A stretch of DNA of 64,000 nucleotides, taken from Salibaculum sp035270045 (lineage in GTDB: Bacteria > Pseudomonadota > Alphaproteobacteria > Rhodobacterales > Rhodobacteraceae). A program made the translations under genes and the position numbers. The stretch's first letter is position 1. The number at the start of each line of letters is the position of its first letter. The stretch spans positions 1 to 64,000 of the forward strand of contig NZ_DATFIP010000058.1 of NCBI RefSeq assembly GCF_035270045.1, read 5' to 3'. Below, one piece after another: positions 51,415-59,833 of the stretch. Below the pieces are notes generated by a model, which saw only the letters and a list, made by a program, of their open reading frames with translations, did no database searches and had not been told where the DNA came from.

Positions 51415-52646
51415 AGCTGCAGGACCTCGACATCATCGTCACGGCGCCGCCGGCCCCGGGCTGGGGCGGGCGCTACTGGACCCTGGTAAAGGTCACGACG
51501 GACACCGGGATCACGGGATGGGGCGAATGCTACGCCAGCAGCGTCGGGCCCGACGCCATGCGCGCCGTCATCCGCGATGTCTTCGCACGCCACATGGCCG
51601 GCGAATCCCCCGAGAACATCGAGCTCATGTTCCGCCGTGTCTACTCGACGGGCTTCACCCAGCGCCCCGATCCGACTGTCATGGGTGCCTGGTCGGGGCT
51701 TGAAATCGCCTGCTGGGACATCCTCGGCAAGGACCGCGACCGCCCGGTCCACGCGCTGATCGGCGGACGGGTCAATGACCGTATCCGCGCCTACAGCTAT
51801 CTCTACCCCCGCCCCGATCATCCACTGCCCGACTTCTGGGGCAGCGCGGACATGGCGGCCGAAGTCGCGGTGGACCTTGTGGACAAGGGGTATACGGCGG
51901 TCAAATTCGACCCCGCCGGGCCATACACCATCCGCGGCGGGCACCAACCGAGCCTGCATGACATCGAGACCTCGGTCGCCTTCTGCAGGGCCATCCGCGC
52001 AGCTGTCGGTCCCCGCGCCGACCTCTTGTTCGGCACCCATGGGCAGTTTTCGACATCCGGTGCGATCCGCATGGGGCAGGCTATCGACCCCTACCAGGCG
52101 CTCTGGTTCGAGGAACCGATCCCGCCCGACACGCCCGGGGAAATCGCCAGGGTCGCCGCCGCCGTGCGCACACCCATTTCGACCGGAGAGCGGTTGACGA
52201 CCCGGGTGGAATTCCACGCCGCGCTGCAGGCCGGCGTCTCCATTCTGCAACCGGCACTGGGGCGCGCAGGCGGCATCTGGGAGTCCCGCAAGATCGCCGC
52301 ACTGGCCGAGGTTTACAACGCCCAGGTGGCGCCGCATCTCTATGCCGGGCCGGTGGAATGGGCGGCCAACCTGCAGCTTTGCGCGACCATCCCGAACCTG
52401 CTCTTGGCAGAAACCATAGAGACACCATACCACGACGCACTGATCCGCTCCACGATCCGGGTGGAGGACGGCCATGTCCGCCCACCCGAGGCGCCCGGAC
52501 TGGGCATCGAAGTGGACGAGGCACTTGCCCGAGCCCACCCCTACACCGGCACGGGCCTGCACCTGGAGATGCAGGAGGCTCCCGTGTGCCATGACCAGCC
52601 GAACCTGTTTGCCGGCGGGGCGCCGCCCGAGGACAGTGGCGCGTGA
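51411..52646 (+). CDS. Mandelate racemase/muconate lactonizing enzyme family protein
   Basis: A 411-residue enolase-superfamily enzyme, probably an acid-sugar dehydratase or cycloisomerase. The N-terminal capping domain has TDTGITGWGECYA; the barrel has a VKFDP strand, FEEP as second metal-ligand strand and STGERLTT as third. Where most dehydratases have DFHG at the first metal-ligand strand, this protein has GTHG. The histidine near the end is in VAPHLYAG. Such GTHGQ forms occur as a distinct subgroup, so this is not read as a defect. Translationally coupled to the zinc dehydrogenase (ATGA). Substrate unknown. Confidence 0.85.
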   Translation: MKLQDLDIIVTAPPAPGWGGRYWTLVKVTTDTGITGWGECYASSVGPDAMRAVIRDVFARHMAGESPENIELMFRRVYSTGFTQRPDPTVMGAWSGLEIACWDILGKDRDRPVHALIGGRVNDRIRAYSYLYPRPDHPLPDFWGSADMAAEVAVDLVDKGYTAVKFDPAGPYTIRGGHQPSLHDIETSVAFCRAIRAAVGPRADLLFGTHGQFSTSGAIRMGQAIDPYQALWFEEPIPPDTPGEIARVAAAVRTPISTGERLTTRVEFHAALQAGVSILQPALGRAGGIWESRKIAALAEVYNAQVAPHLYAGPVEWAANLQLCATIPNLLLAETIETPYHDALIRSTIRVEDGHVRPPEAPGLGIEVDEALARAHPYTGTGLHLEMQEAPVCHDQPNLFAGGAPPEDSGA

Positions 52647-52698
52647 CTGGCCCGCCCATGAGGTTACCTGTTCACGGCGCGTGCGTCAGGATTTGCCC

Positions 52699-53364
52699 AT
52701 GACGGGCCAGCTTCGCCCCCTGCGCCGCCTTGCTGCCAATATCACCGGCCACGGCATCGCGCTTTTGGCGCGGCTGATCACGGCGGTGCGTGCCGAGTGG
52801 CGGGGGGCGGACCCTGTGCCGCGCCAGCGGGTCTATTACGCAAACCACGTCAGCAACGCGGACATGCCCATGATCTGGGCGGTTCTGCCGCCGAACCTGC
52901 GCCGCCATGTCCGGCCCGTGGCCGCCGCCGACTACTGGCTCAAGACACCGCTGCGCGCCTTCGTCGGTCCCGAGGTCTTCAACTGCGTGCTGGTCGACCG
53001 CCGCCCCGACCGTGATGGCAGCACCGGCGACCCGCTGGACAACATCCTGGCCGCGCTGAATGACGGCGCCTCGCTGATCCTGTTTCCAGAGGGCAACCGC
53101 AACATGACCGAAGACCCCTTGCTTCCCTTCAAGGCCGGGCTCTACAACATCGCGCGCGCCTGTCCGCAAGTGGACCTCGTGCCCACCTGGGTCGCGAATC
53201 TCACCGAGGTGATGCCCAAGGGCGAGGTGATCCCCCTGCCGCTGATGACCACCGTCATCTTCGGAGAACCCGTCCATTTGCAAGAGGGCGAGGACAAGGA
53301 CGCCTTCCTCGAGCGCGCCGCCCGGGCGCTGGTCCAACTCAAGCCCGAGGATCATGCACCGTGA
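52699..53364 (+). CDS. 1-acylglycerol-3-phosphate acyltransferase family protein (PlsC-like)
   Basis: A 221-residue membrane-associated acyltransferase. The catalytic NHVSNAD motif (HX4D) is at about 52-58 and the acceptor-binding motif is FPEGNRNM around 130; a hydrophobic N-terminal helix would sit in the inner membrane. It would add a second acyl chain to lysophosphatidate or a similar acceptor. AGGA lies 7 bases before the ATG at 52699. Its stop overlaps the GTG start of the CdsA-like gene, so successive steps of phospholipid synthesis are coupled. Confidence 0.85.
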   Translation: MTGQLRPLRRLAANITGHGIALLARLITAVRAEWRGADPVPRQRVYYANHVSNADMPMIWAVLPPNLRRHVRPVAAADYWLKTPLRAFVGPEVFNCVLVDRRPDRDGSTGDPLDNILAALNDGASLILFPEGNRNMTEDPLLPFKAGLYNIARACPQVDLVPTWVANLTEVMPKGEVIPLPLMTTVIFGEPVHLQEGEDKDAFLERAARALVQLKPEDHAP

Positions 53365-54308
53365 CATCGACCAGGCTGGACATCATGCTGCTGTTCCTGG
53401 GCACCTGCGGACTGCTGCTGGTCCTGACGATGATCGGCGAGGGCCTGCGCGCGCGTTATGCGCCCGGCGGCGACAACCCCGAGATCGAGACCTACATGAC
53501 CCGTGTCCACAGCTGGTGGGCCATGGTCCTGCTGGTCTCGCTGGCGCTGCTGACCGGCAAGGTCGGGGTGCTGGTGCTGTTCGGCTTTGCCTCTCTCGCG
53601 GCGCTGCGCGAATTCCTGACCCTGACCTACAAGCGGCAGGCCGATCACACGACCCTGGCGCTGGCCTTCTACGTGGTGCTGCCGCTTCAATATGTCTTCG
53701 TGGGACTGGGCTGGCAGGGACTCTACACGGTGTTCATCCCGGTCTACGCCTTCCTGCTTCTGCCCGTTTTCACGGCCCTGAGGGGCGACGCGGACCGTTT
53801 CCTGGCGCGGGTGGCGGAAACCCAGTGGGGGCTGATGATCGCCGTCTACTGTGCCAGCCACGTTCCGGCCCTGTTGAAATTGCAGTTCGACGGGGTCGCA
53901 ATGGACCGCGGCGTACTGCTGATCGCCTTTCTGGTGATGGTGGTGCAGTTCGGTGACCTTCTGGATTTCTTCTTCGGCCGCCGCATCGGGCGGACAAGGA
54001 TCGTTCCGGACCTTTCGCCGCGCACCTGGGAGGGCCTGGTCTGCGGAACTGCCAGTGCCATGCTGATCGGCGCGGCGCTGGCATGGCTCACGCCCTTTGG
54101 TGTGCCCGGCGCCATGCTCATGGCCGGGGCAGCATCGCTGTCGGGACATTTCGGCGCGCTGGTCTTTGCCGCCATCAAGCGCGACAAGGGTGTCAAGGAC
54201 TGGTCGCACCTGATCCCCGGCCAGGGCGGTGTGCTCAACCAGCTCGACTCGGTACTTTTCGCCGCACCGGTTTTCTATCACCTCACTCATCTGGTCTGGG
54301 CCGTTTGA
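53361..54308 (+). CDS. Phosphatidate cytidylyltransferase (CdsA/YnbB-like)
   Basis: A 315-residue polytopic membrane protein with about eight hydrophobic segments. The family signature is at the C-terminal end, around SLSGHFGALVFAAIKRDKGVKDWSHLIPGQGGVLNQLDSVLF, where the conserved lysine and aspartates bind CTP and metal. It makes CDP-diacylglycerol from phosphatidate. The start is GTG at 53361, inside the acyltransferase stop (GTGA). The form resembles the secondary CdsA group found next to PlsC-like genes rather than the housekeeping copy beside dxr. Confidence 0.87.
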   Translation: MTSTRLDIMLLFLGTCGLLLVLTMIGEGLRARYAPGGDNPEIETYMTRVHSWWAMVLLVSLALLTGKVGVLVLFGFASLAALREFLTLTYKRQADHTTLALAFYVVLPLQYVFVGLGWQGLYTVFIPVYAFLLLPVFTALRGDADRFLARVAETQWGLMIAVYCASHVPALLKLQFDGVAMDRGVLLIAFLVMVVQFGDLLDFFFGRRIGRTRIVPDLSPRTWEGLVCGTASAMLIGAALAWLTPFGVPGAMLMAGAASLSGHFGALVFAAIKRDKGVKDWSHLIPGQGGVLNQLDSVLFAAPVFYHLTHLVWAV

Positions 54309-54493
54309 GGAACGCCCCGGGGCCGCATTCCCAGCGCCAGGCAAGAAACACCCTTTGCCTTTCCAGAAGGATGACGCCGTATTTCCGGATGTCCACGGCA
54401 TCGTCCTCTGCTAGAACTGCGGGGCAAATCCACCCTGTGCACGACCGTATACCGCGCGCCGGTCCGGTCGCGGCCCATGACGCGGGAACGACC

Positions 54494-56659
54494 ATGTCCA
54501 ATTCGCCAACCTCTGAACAGATGACCGAAACCGCCGGATTGCGGATCGACGCGGACCTAAAGCAGTTCGTCGAAACCGAGGTTCTGCCCGGCCTCGACAT
54601 CGACGCCGACCGGCTGTGGTCGGGCCTGTCTGCGCTTGTACACGATTTCAGCCCGCAAAACCGGGCCCTGCTAGACAAGCGCGACCTGATCCAGAGCCAG
54701 ATCGATGACTGGCACAAGTCGCATCGTCACGGCGCCCATGACGGCGTCGCCTACAAGGCGTTCCTCGAAGAGATCGGCTATCTCGTCCCCGAGGGCGCCG
54801 ATTTCGAGATCGAGACCGAGAACACCGACCCCGAGATCGCACGGATACCCGGCCCACAGTTGGTTGTGCCCGCAACCAATGCACGTTTCGCGCTGAATGC
54901 CGCCAATGCCCGCTGGGGCAGTCTTTATGACAGCCTCTACGGCACCGACGCCATGGGCGGCCCGCCGCCCGCCGGCGGCTTCGATGACGGGCGCGGTGCG
55001 CGCGTCGTGGCCCGGGCTGCAGTCTTCCTGGATGAGGTTTTCCCGATCACCGGGAGCAGCCACGCCAAGGCGACCAGCTACACGGTCAAGAACGGCACGC
55101 TGATGATCGACGGCTCAGGCCTGATCACGCCCGAGGCCTTTGCCGGCCATACCGGTGGCGCCGATGCGCCAGACACCATTCTTTTGCGCAATAACGGCCT
55201 GCACGTGGAACTGGTCTTCGATCGGACCCACCCGATCGGCAAGACGACACCCTCTGGGCTGGCCGATGTTCGGATGGAATCGGCGATCTCGGCCATCATC
55301 GACTGCGAGGATTCGGTGGCCTGCGTCGATGCCGAGGACAAGATTCTTGCCTATCGCACCTGGCTTGGCCTGATGCGCGGCGACCTGGAGGAGACCTTCG
55401 ACAAGGGCGGCAAGACCATGACCCGTCGCTTGAACCCCGACCGCCGCTATACCGCGCGGGACGGATCGGCCCAGGCGGTCAAGGGCCGCGCACTTCTGCT
55501 GGTGCGCAATGTCGGCCACCTGATGACCAATCCCGCGATCCTTGACGGCGAGGGGGAAGAGGTATTCGAGGGGCTGATGGACGCCATGCTCACCGTGCTG
55601 ATTGCGATGCATGATCTGAGCAAGACGAGCGACCCGCGCAATTCGACCTGCCGGTCGGTCTACGTCGTCAAACCCAAGATGCACGGCCCCGAAGAGGTCG
55701 CGTTTTCGGATGCGATCTTCACCAAGGTCGAAGACGTGCTGGGCCTGCCCCGCTACACCGTCAAACTTGGTGTAATGGACGAGGAACGGCGCACCAGCGT
55801 GAACCTCAAGGAATGCATCCGCGCGGCGAAACACCGGGTCTGTTTCATCAATACCGGCTTTCTCGACCGGACCGGGGACGAAATCCATACCTCGATGGAG
55901 GCCGGCCCCTTCAGCCGCAAGGACTTCATCAAGCGCAAGGGCTGGATCACCGCCTACGAGAACCAGAACGTCGATATCGGGCTGGAATGCGGGTTTTCGG
56001 GCACGGCCCAGATCGGCAAGGGCATGTGGGCGGCGCCGGACCGTATGGCCGGCATGCTCGAACAGAAGATCGAGCATCCGCGCGCTGGTGCCAATTGCGC
56101 CTGGGTGCCCTCGCCCACGGCCGCCACGCTGCACGCCACCCATTACCACAAGGTCGACGTGATGGCCGTGCAGGATCAGCTGGCCAAGGGCGGACGCCGT
56201 GCCTATGTCGAGGCGCTGCTGGATATTCCGCTGGCCTCCTACCGCAAGTGGACGAAAGACCAGATCCGCCGCGAAGTCGAGAACAATGCCCAGGGCATCC
56301 TGGGCTACGTCGTGCGCTGGATCGACCAGGGGGTGGGCTGTTCCAAGGTACCCGACATCAACGATGTGGGCCTGATGGAAGACCGCGCGACCTGCCGCAT
56401 CTCGGCCCAGCACATCACCAACTGGCTGCATCACGACGTTGTCAGCCAGGAAGAGGTGATGGGGATCATGCAGAACATGGCCCGCGTGGTGGACCGACAG
56501 AATGCGGGCGACCCGAATTACCGCCCCATGGCGCCGGGGTTCGACGGGATCGCGTTCCAGGCGGCCTGCGACCTGGTCTTCCTGGGCCGCGAACAGCCTT
56601 CGGGCTACACCGAGCCGGTACTGCACAAGCGGCGGCTGGAACTGAAGGCGCAGTCCTGA
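54494..56659 (+). CDS. glcB: Malate synthase G
   Basis: A 721-residue malate synthase of the long G form, the same length as the E. coli enzyme. It condenses glyoxylate with acetyl-CoA to malate. Seen are the YTVKNGTLMIDGSG region, DCEDSVACVDAEDK with a metal aspartate, the catalytic-core LIAMHDLSKTSDPRNS and SVYVVKPKMHGPEE segments, and the late NTGFLDRTGDEIHTSMEAGP. The ATG at 54494 gives the family N terminus after a weak GGGAA. It lies next to a ureidoglycine aminohydrolase-like gene and the bhc operon, so glyoxylate is the shared metabolite. A clear terminator follows. Confidence 0.95.
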   Translation: MSNSPTSEQMTETAGLRIDADLKQFVETEVLPGLDIDADRLWSGLSALVHDFSPQNRALLDKRDLIQSQIDDWHKSHRHGAHDGVAYKAFLEEIGYLVPEGADFEIETENTDPEIARIPGPQLVVPATNARFALNAANARWGSLYDSLYGTDAMGGPPPAGGFDDGRGARVVARAAVFLDEVFPITGSSHAKATSYTVKNGTLMIDGSGLITPEAFAGHTGGADAPDTILLRNNGLHVELVFDRTHPIGKTTPSGLADVRMESAISAIIDCEDSVACVDAEDKILAYRTWLGLMRGDLEETFDKGGKTMTRRLNPDRRYTARDGSAQAVKGRALLLVRNVGHLMTNPAILDGEGEEVFEGLMDAMLTVLIAMHDLSKTSDPRNSTCRSVYVVKPKMHGPEEVAFSDAIFTKVEDVLGLPRYTVKLGVMDEERRTSVNLKECIRAAKHRVCFINTGFLDRTGDEIHTSMEAGPFSRKDFIKRKGWITAYENQNVDIGLECGFSGTAQIGKGMWAAPDRMAGMLEQKIEHPRAGANCAWVPSPTAATLHATHYHKVDVMAVQDQLAKGGRRAYVEALLDIPLASYRKWTKDQIRREVENNAQGILGYVVRWIDQGVGCSKVPDINDVGLMEDRATCRISAQHITNWLHHDVVSQEEVMGIMQNMARVVDRQNAGDPNYRPMAPGFDGIAFQAACDLVFLGREQPSGYTEPVLHKRRLELKAQS

Positions 56660-56665
56660 TCGGGG

Positions 56666-56694
56666 AACGGCGGAGGCACCCGCCGTTTTCTTTT
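56666..56694 (+). terminator. Intrinsic terminator after malate synthase
   Basis: AACGGCGG (56666-56673) and CCGCCGTT (56680-56687) form a perfect 8-base-pair stem with a 6-base loop, followed by TTCTTTTC. It starts 7 bases past the malate synthase stop. Confidence 0.88.
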
Positions 56695-56818
56695 CGTGGA
56701 TGCGAATGGCGAGCATTATCAAGCGATTTGGAAAAGTGTTGTCTGGCGGTGGCCTGTGGCTTCGGCCCCCTCGGCGGCGCATAGTGCCAGTACGACACAG
56801 CCGGTTGCAGGAGCCTCG

Positions 56819-57637
56819 ATGACCAACAGCTATTACGCGCCACAGGGGGGACACCCCGGGCAGGACCAGCTTCTGACCGACCGCGCTGTTTTTGCCCAAG
56901 CTTACGCGGTCATCCCCCGCGGCACGATGCGCGACATCGTCACCAGCTTCCTGCCGTTCTGGGACGATACCCGCGCATGGGTGCTGGCGCGGCCACTGTC
57001 GGGTTTCGCGGAAACCTTCTCGCAATACATAATGGAGGTGCGGCCCGGTGGCGGCTCGGATCGGCCCGAAACCGACTCGCGCGCCCAGGCCGTGCTTTTC
57101 GTGGTCGAGGGCACGGCGTCCCTGAGCGTCGGGGGAGCCATCCACGAGATGACGCCGGGCGGCTATGCCTATCTGCCCCCCGACAGCCACTGGACCCTTC
57201 GCAACATGGGCGACACACCCTTGCGGTTTCACTGGATCCGCAAGGCGTACCAGGCGGTGGACGGGCTGGATGCGCCTGATTTTCTGATCCTCAACGAAAA
57301 CGACATCTCCCCCATCCCGATGCCAGGCACCGAGGGCAAGTGGGCAACGACCCGGTTCGTCGACCCGACCGACATGCGGCACGACATGCATGTGACCGTC
57401 GTCACCTTCGAGCCGGGTGCGGTGATCCCCTTTCTTGAAACCCACGTGATGGAACACGGGCTCTACGTGCTGGAAGGCAAGGCCGCCTATCGGCTGAACA
57501 CTGACTGGGTCGAGGTCGAGGCGGGCGATTTCATGTGGCTGCGCGCCTTTTGCCCGCAGGCTTGCTATGCCGGCGGGCCGGGTCGGTTCCGCTACCTTCT
57601 CTACAAGGACGTGAACCGGCACATGCCCTTACGCTAG
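56819..57637 (+). CDS. (S)-ureidoglycine aminohydrolase-like bicupin protein
   Basis: A 272-residue double cupin. The first cupin spans about 65-130 (FSQYIMEVRPGGGSDRPE, then AVLFVVEGTASLSVGG), the second about 185-250 with metal ligands in FLETHVMEHGLYVLEGKAAYRL. It matches ureidoglycine aminohydrolase (UGHY/AllE), which releases ammonia from ureidoglycine to give ureidoglycolate in allantoin breakdown. AGGAG is 5 bases before the ATG. It has its own transcript, since a terminator precedes it. It converges on bhcR, sharing CTAG as overlapping stops. Ureidoglycolate lyase would then yield glyoxylate; that gene is not adjacent. Confidence 0.85.
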   Translation: MTNSYYAPQGGHPGQDQLLTDRAVFAQAYAVIPRGTMRDIVTSFLPFWDDTRAWVLARPLSGFAETFSQYIMEVRPGGGSDRPETDSRAQAVLFVVEGTASLSVGGAIHEMTPGGYAYLPPDSHWTLRNMGDTPLRFHWIRKAYQAVDGLDAPDFLILNENDISPIPMPGTEGKWATTRFVDPTDMRHDMHVTVVTFEPGAVIPFLETHVMEHGLYVLEGKAAYRLNTDWVEVEAGDFMWLRAFCPQACYAGGPGRFRYLLYKDVNRHMPLR

Positions 57638-58464
57638 TCCGCTGCCCCGCCGATCGCGCGGGTCAAATTGCGCGCCGCGGCCATCACCGGCACGGACAGC
57701 CGGTCGATATCGTCCAGCCCCACCCGGCTGGTCGGGCCGGATACGGAAATCCCCGCAACCGCTTCGCCGGTCATGTCAAAGACCGGGGCCGCGATGCAGC
57801 GCATCCCATCTGTCTTTTCCTCGTTGTCCACGGCGTAGCCCCGAGCGCGGATGCCGGCGAGGTCGTCGCGCAACGCCGCCGCGTCGATGATCGTCTGGCC
57901 GGTGAAGGCCTGCAAGCCGACGCCAGCCAGCACCCGCGCCAGCCGCCGGTCCTCCATATGCGCCAGAAGCGCCTTGCCGATACCCGAGGCATGCATCTCG
58001 GACAGGGTGCCGGGCGGAAAGAAGGCGCGGATCGTCGCGCTGGTCTCGACCTGGCCCAGGAACAGCACCGCGCCCTCCTTCTCGATTCCGAGGTTCGCGG
58101 TTTCGCCGGTTTCCTCCATCAGCGCGCGCATGACCGGGCGGGCGCGGTCCACAAGGCTGGTGCGGCGCAGGAACCGGGCGCCGATCACGAAGGCAGCCGG
58201 CCCGATATGCCAGACCTGTTCGGAAGCGTCGAAGTCGACCAACCCGCGCCCCTCGAGCGTCACCAGGATACGATAGACGGTCGCCGGGGACTGGCCCGTC
58301 TCCTCGGACAGGGCAGACAGCGACAAGCCGGACGTTTCGCTGAGGACTTCGAAGACCCCCATCGCGCGGTCCAGCGACTTGATGGTGTTCTGTTCGGTCT
58401 TGTCGTGCCAGTCGCGCGGGCGGCCCCGGGCGCGGCGGGGGGCTGGTTTTCGGGGCGCAGGCAT
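57634..58464 (-). CDS. bhcR: IclR-family regulator of the beta-hydroxyaspartate cycle
   Basis: A 276-residue IclR protein. An arginine/proline-rich N-terminal tail leads to the winged helix (about 25-90, LSLSALSEETGQSPATVYRIL) and the effector-binding domain (about 100-270). In Paracoccus denitrificans the homologous BhcR controls bhcABCD and binds glyoxylate. It is divergent from bhcA across 164 bases rich in TTTCA/TGAAA repeats. The ATG at 58464 is preferred to a TTG at 58485. It shares CTAG stops with the cupin gene. Confidence 0.92.
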   Translation of the reverse strand: MPAPRKPAPRRARGRPRDWHDKTEQNTIKSLDRAMGVFEVLSETSGLSLSALSEETGQSPATVYRILVTLEGRGLVDFDASEQVWHIGPAAFVIGARFLRRTSLVDRARPVMRALMEETGETANLGIEKEGAVLFLGQVETSATIRAFFPPGTLSEMHASGIGKALLAHMEDRRLARVLAGVGLQAFTGQTIIDAAALRDDLAGIRARGYAVDNEEKTDGMRCIAAPVFDMTGEAVAGISVSGPTSRVGLDDIDRLSVPVMAAARNLTRAIGGAAD

Positions 58465-58490
58465 AGGGATCTCTGATTTCTGCAAATATC

Positions 58491-58569
58491 TTTCACATTA
58501 TGAAAAACACAAGGCATTGGCAATATTGTATTTTTCATTTAAAAAATGTTTTGAAAAATAATTTCAAAA
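58491..58569. promoter_or_regulatory. bhcR-bhcA control region with repeated TTTCA/TGAAA half-sites
   Basis: Five copies of one half-site occur in 76 bases: TTTCA at 58491, TGAAA at 58501, TTTCA at 58533, TGAAA at 58552 and TTTCA at 58562. The last two are part of the perfect dyad TTTTGAAA-N5-TTTCAAAA (58549-58569), and TATTTTTCA (58529-58537) also pairs with TGAAAAATA (58552-58560). A promoter candidate for bhcA is TTGGCA (58517-58522), 17 bases, TAAAAA (58540-58545). The AT-rich block stands out from the GC-rich surroundings and is the likely BhcR binding region. Confidence 0.6.
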
Positions 58570-58628
58570 AAGTTTTCTCGCGTCGCAGCTCCCCCTAGAT
58601 TGCCCCGAGCACCGCAAAGGACATGCCC

Positions 58629-59819
58629 ATGAGATTTCAGAATCCGGCCTTCATTCCCGGCCCGACCAACATCCCCGAAAACCTGCGCAAGGCCTGCGAC
58701 ATGCCGACGATCGATCACCGTTCGCCGCTGTTCGGGCAGATTCTGACCCCGGCGCGTGAAGGCGTGCGGAAGGTTCTACAAAGCGACAGCGCCGAGGTTT
58801 TCATCTTTCCCGCGACCGGCACCGGCGGCTGGGAGACCGCGCTGACCAACACGCTCTCGTCCGGTGACAGGGTGCTGGTGGCGCGCAACGGGATGTTCAG
58901 CCATCGCTGGATCGACATGTGTCAACGCCACGGGCTGGACGTGCAGGTCGTTGAGGTCCCTTGGGGCAACGGCATCCCGGCAGACCGCTACGAAGAGATC
59001 CTGACCGCCGATACCGGCCACACGATCAAGGCAGTGCTGGCCACCCATAACGAGACCGCGACCGGCGTGCGCTCTGACATCGGCGCGATCCGCAGCGCGA
59101 TGGACGCTGCCGGGCATCCGGCGCTGCTGTTGGTTGACGGGGTGTCCTCGATCGGGTCGATGGAGTTCCGCTTTGATGACTGGGGTGTGGATGTGGCCGT
59201 GACAGGCTCGCAAAAGGGGTTCATGCTGCCCGCTGGCCTCGCCATCACCGGGTTCAGCGCCAGGGCCATGGCCGCAACTGAGGCCGCCACCCTGCCCCGC
59301 ACCTTCTTCGACGTGCAGGACATGGCGCGCGGATACGAGAACAACGCCTATCCCTACACCCACGCCGTGGGCCTGATGAACGGGCTGAACGAATCCTGCA
59401 AGATGCTGCTGGACGAGGGGCTGGAAAACGTGTTTGCCCGCCACCACCGCATCGCCGAGGGCGTGCGCGCCGCCGTGCGCGCCTGGGGACTGGAGCTTTG
59501 CGCGAGCGACCCGTCGGTCCAGTCCGACACGGTCAGCGCCATCCGCACGCCCGAAGGCTTCAACGCCACCGATATCGTCACCCATGCGGCCGACAGATAC
59601 GGCGTGGCCTTCGGCGTGGGCCTGGGCGAGGTCGCGGGCAAGGTGTTCCGCATCGGGCACCTGGGGTCGCTGACCGACGTGATGACCCTGTCGGGCATCG
59701 CCACGGCCGAGATGTGCATGGCCGACCTGGGGCTCGAGATCACGTTGGGGTCCGGGGTCGCGGGGGCGCAGGATTACTACCGCCGGCATCCGGCCAGGTC
59801 CCGCGAGGCCGCCGCATGA
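58629..59819 (+). CDS. bhcA: Aspartate-glyoxylate aminotransferase BhcA
   Basis: A 396-residue class V aminotransferase. It moves the amino group of aspartate to glyoxylate, giving glycine and oxaloacetate, in the beta-hydroxyaspartate cycle. The N terminus QNPAFIPGPTNIPENLRKA and the block HRWIDMCQRHGLDVQVVE match BhcA closely. PLP lysine K196 is in VTGSQKGFML. AAGGA (58617-58621) is 7 bases before the ATG at 58629, which favours it over the ATG at 58623. First of four genes in the order bhcABCD. Confidence 0.96.
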   Translation: MRFQNPAFIPGPTNIPENLRKACDMPTIDHRSPLFGQILTPAREGVRKVLQSDSAEVFIFPATGTGGWETALTNTLSSGDRVLVARNGMFSHRWIDMCQRHGLDVQVVEVPWGNGIPADRYEEILTADTGHTIKAVLATHNETATGVRSDIGAIRSAMDAAGHPALLLVDGVSSIGSMEFRFDDWGVDVAVTGSQKGFMLPAGLAITGFSARAMAATEAATLPRTFFDVQDMARGYENNAYPYTHAVGLMNGLNESCKMLLDEGLENVFARHHRIAEGVRAAVRAWGLELCASDPSVQSDTVSAIRTPEGFNATDIVTHAADRYGVAFGVGLGEVAGKVFRIGHLGSLTDVMTLSGIATAEMCMADLGLEITLGSGVAGAQDYYRRHPARSREAAA

Positions 59820-59833
59820 TGAAGGACACGATC

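Noticed and set aside
55115..57622. A very long open frame (over 800 codons) on the minus strand across malate synthase and the cupin gene
   Set aside because: It is antisense to two well-recognised proteins, has no family resemblance, and reflects the codon bias of a GC-rich genome.
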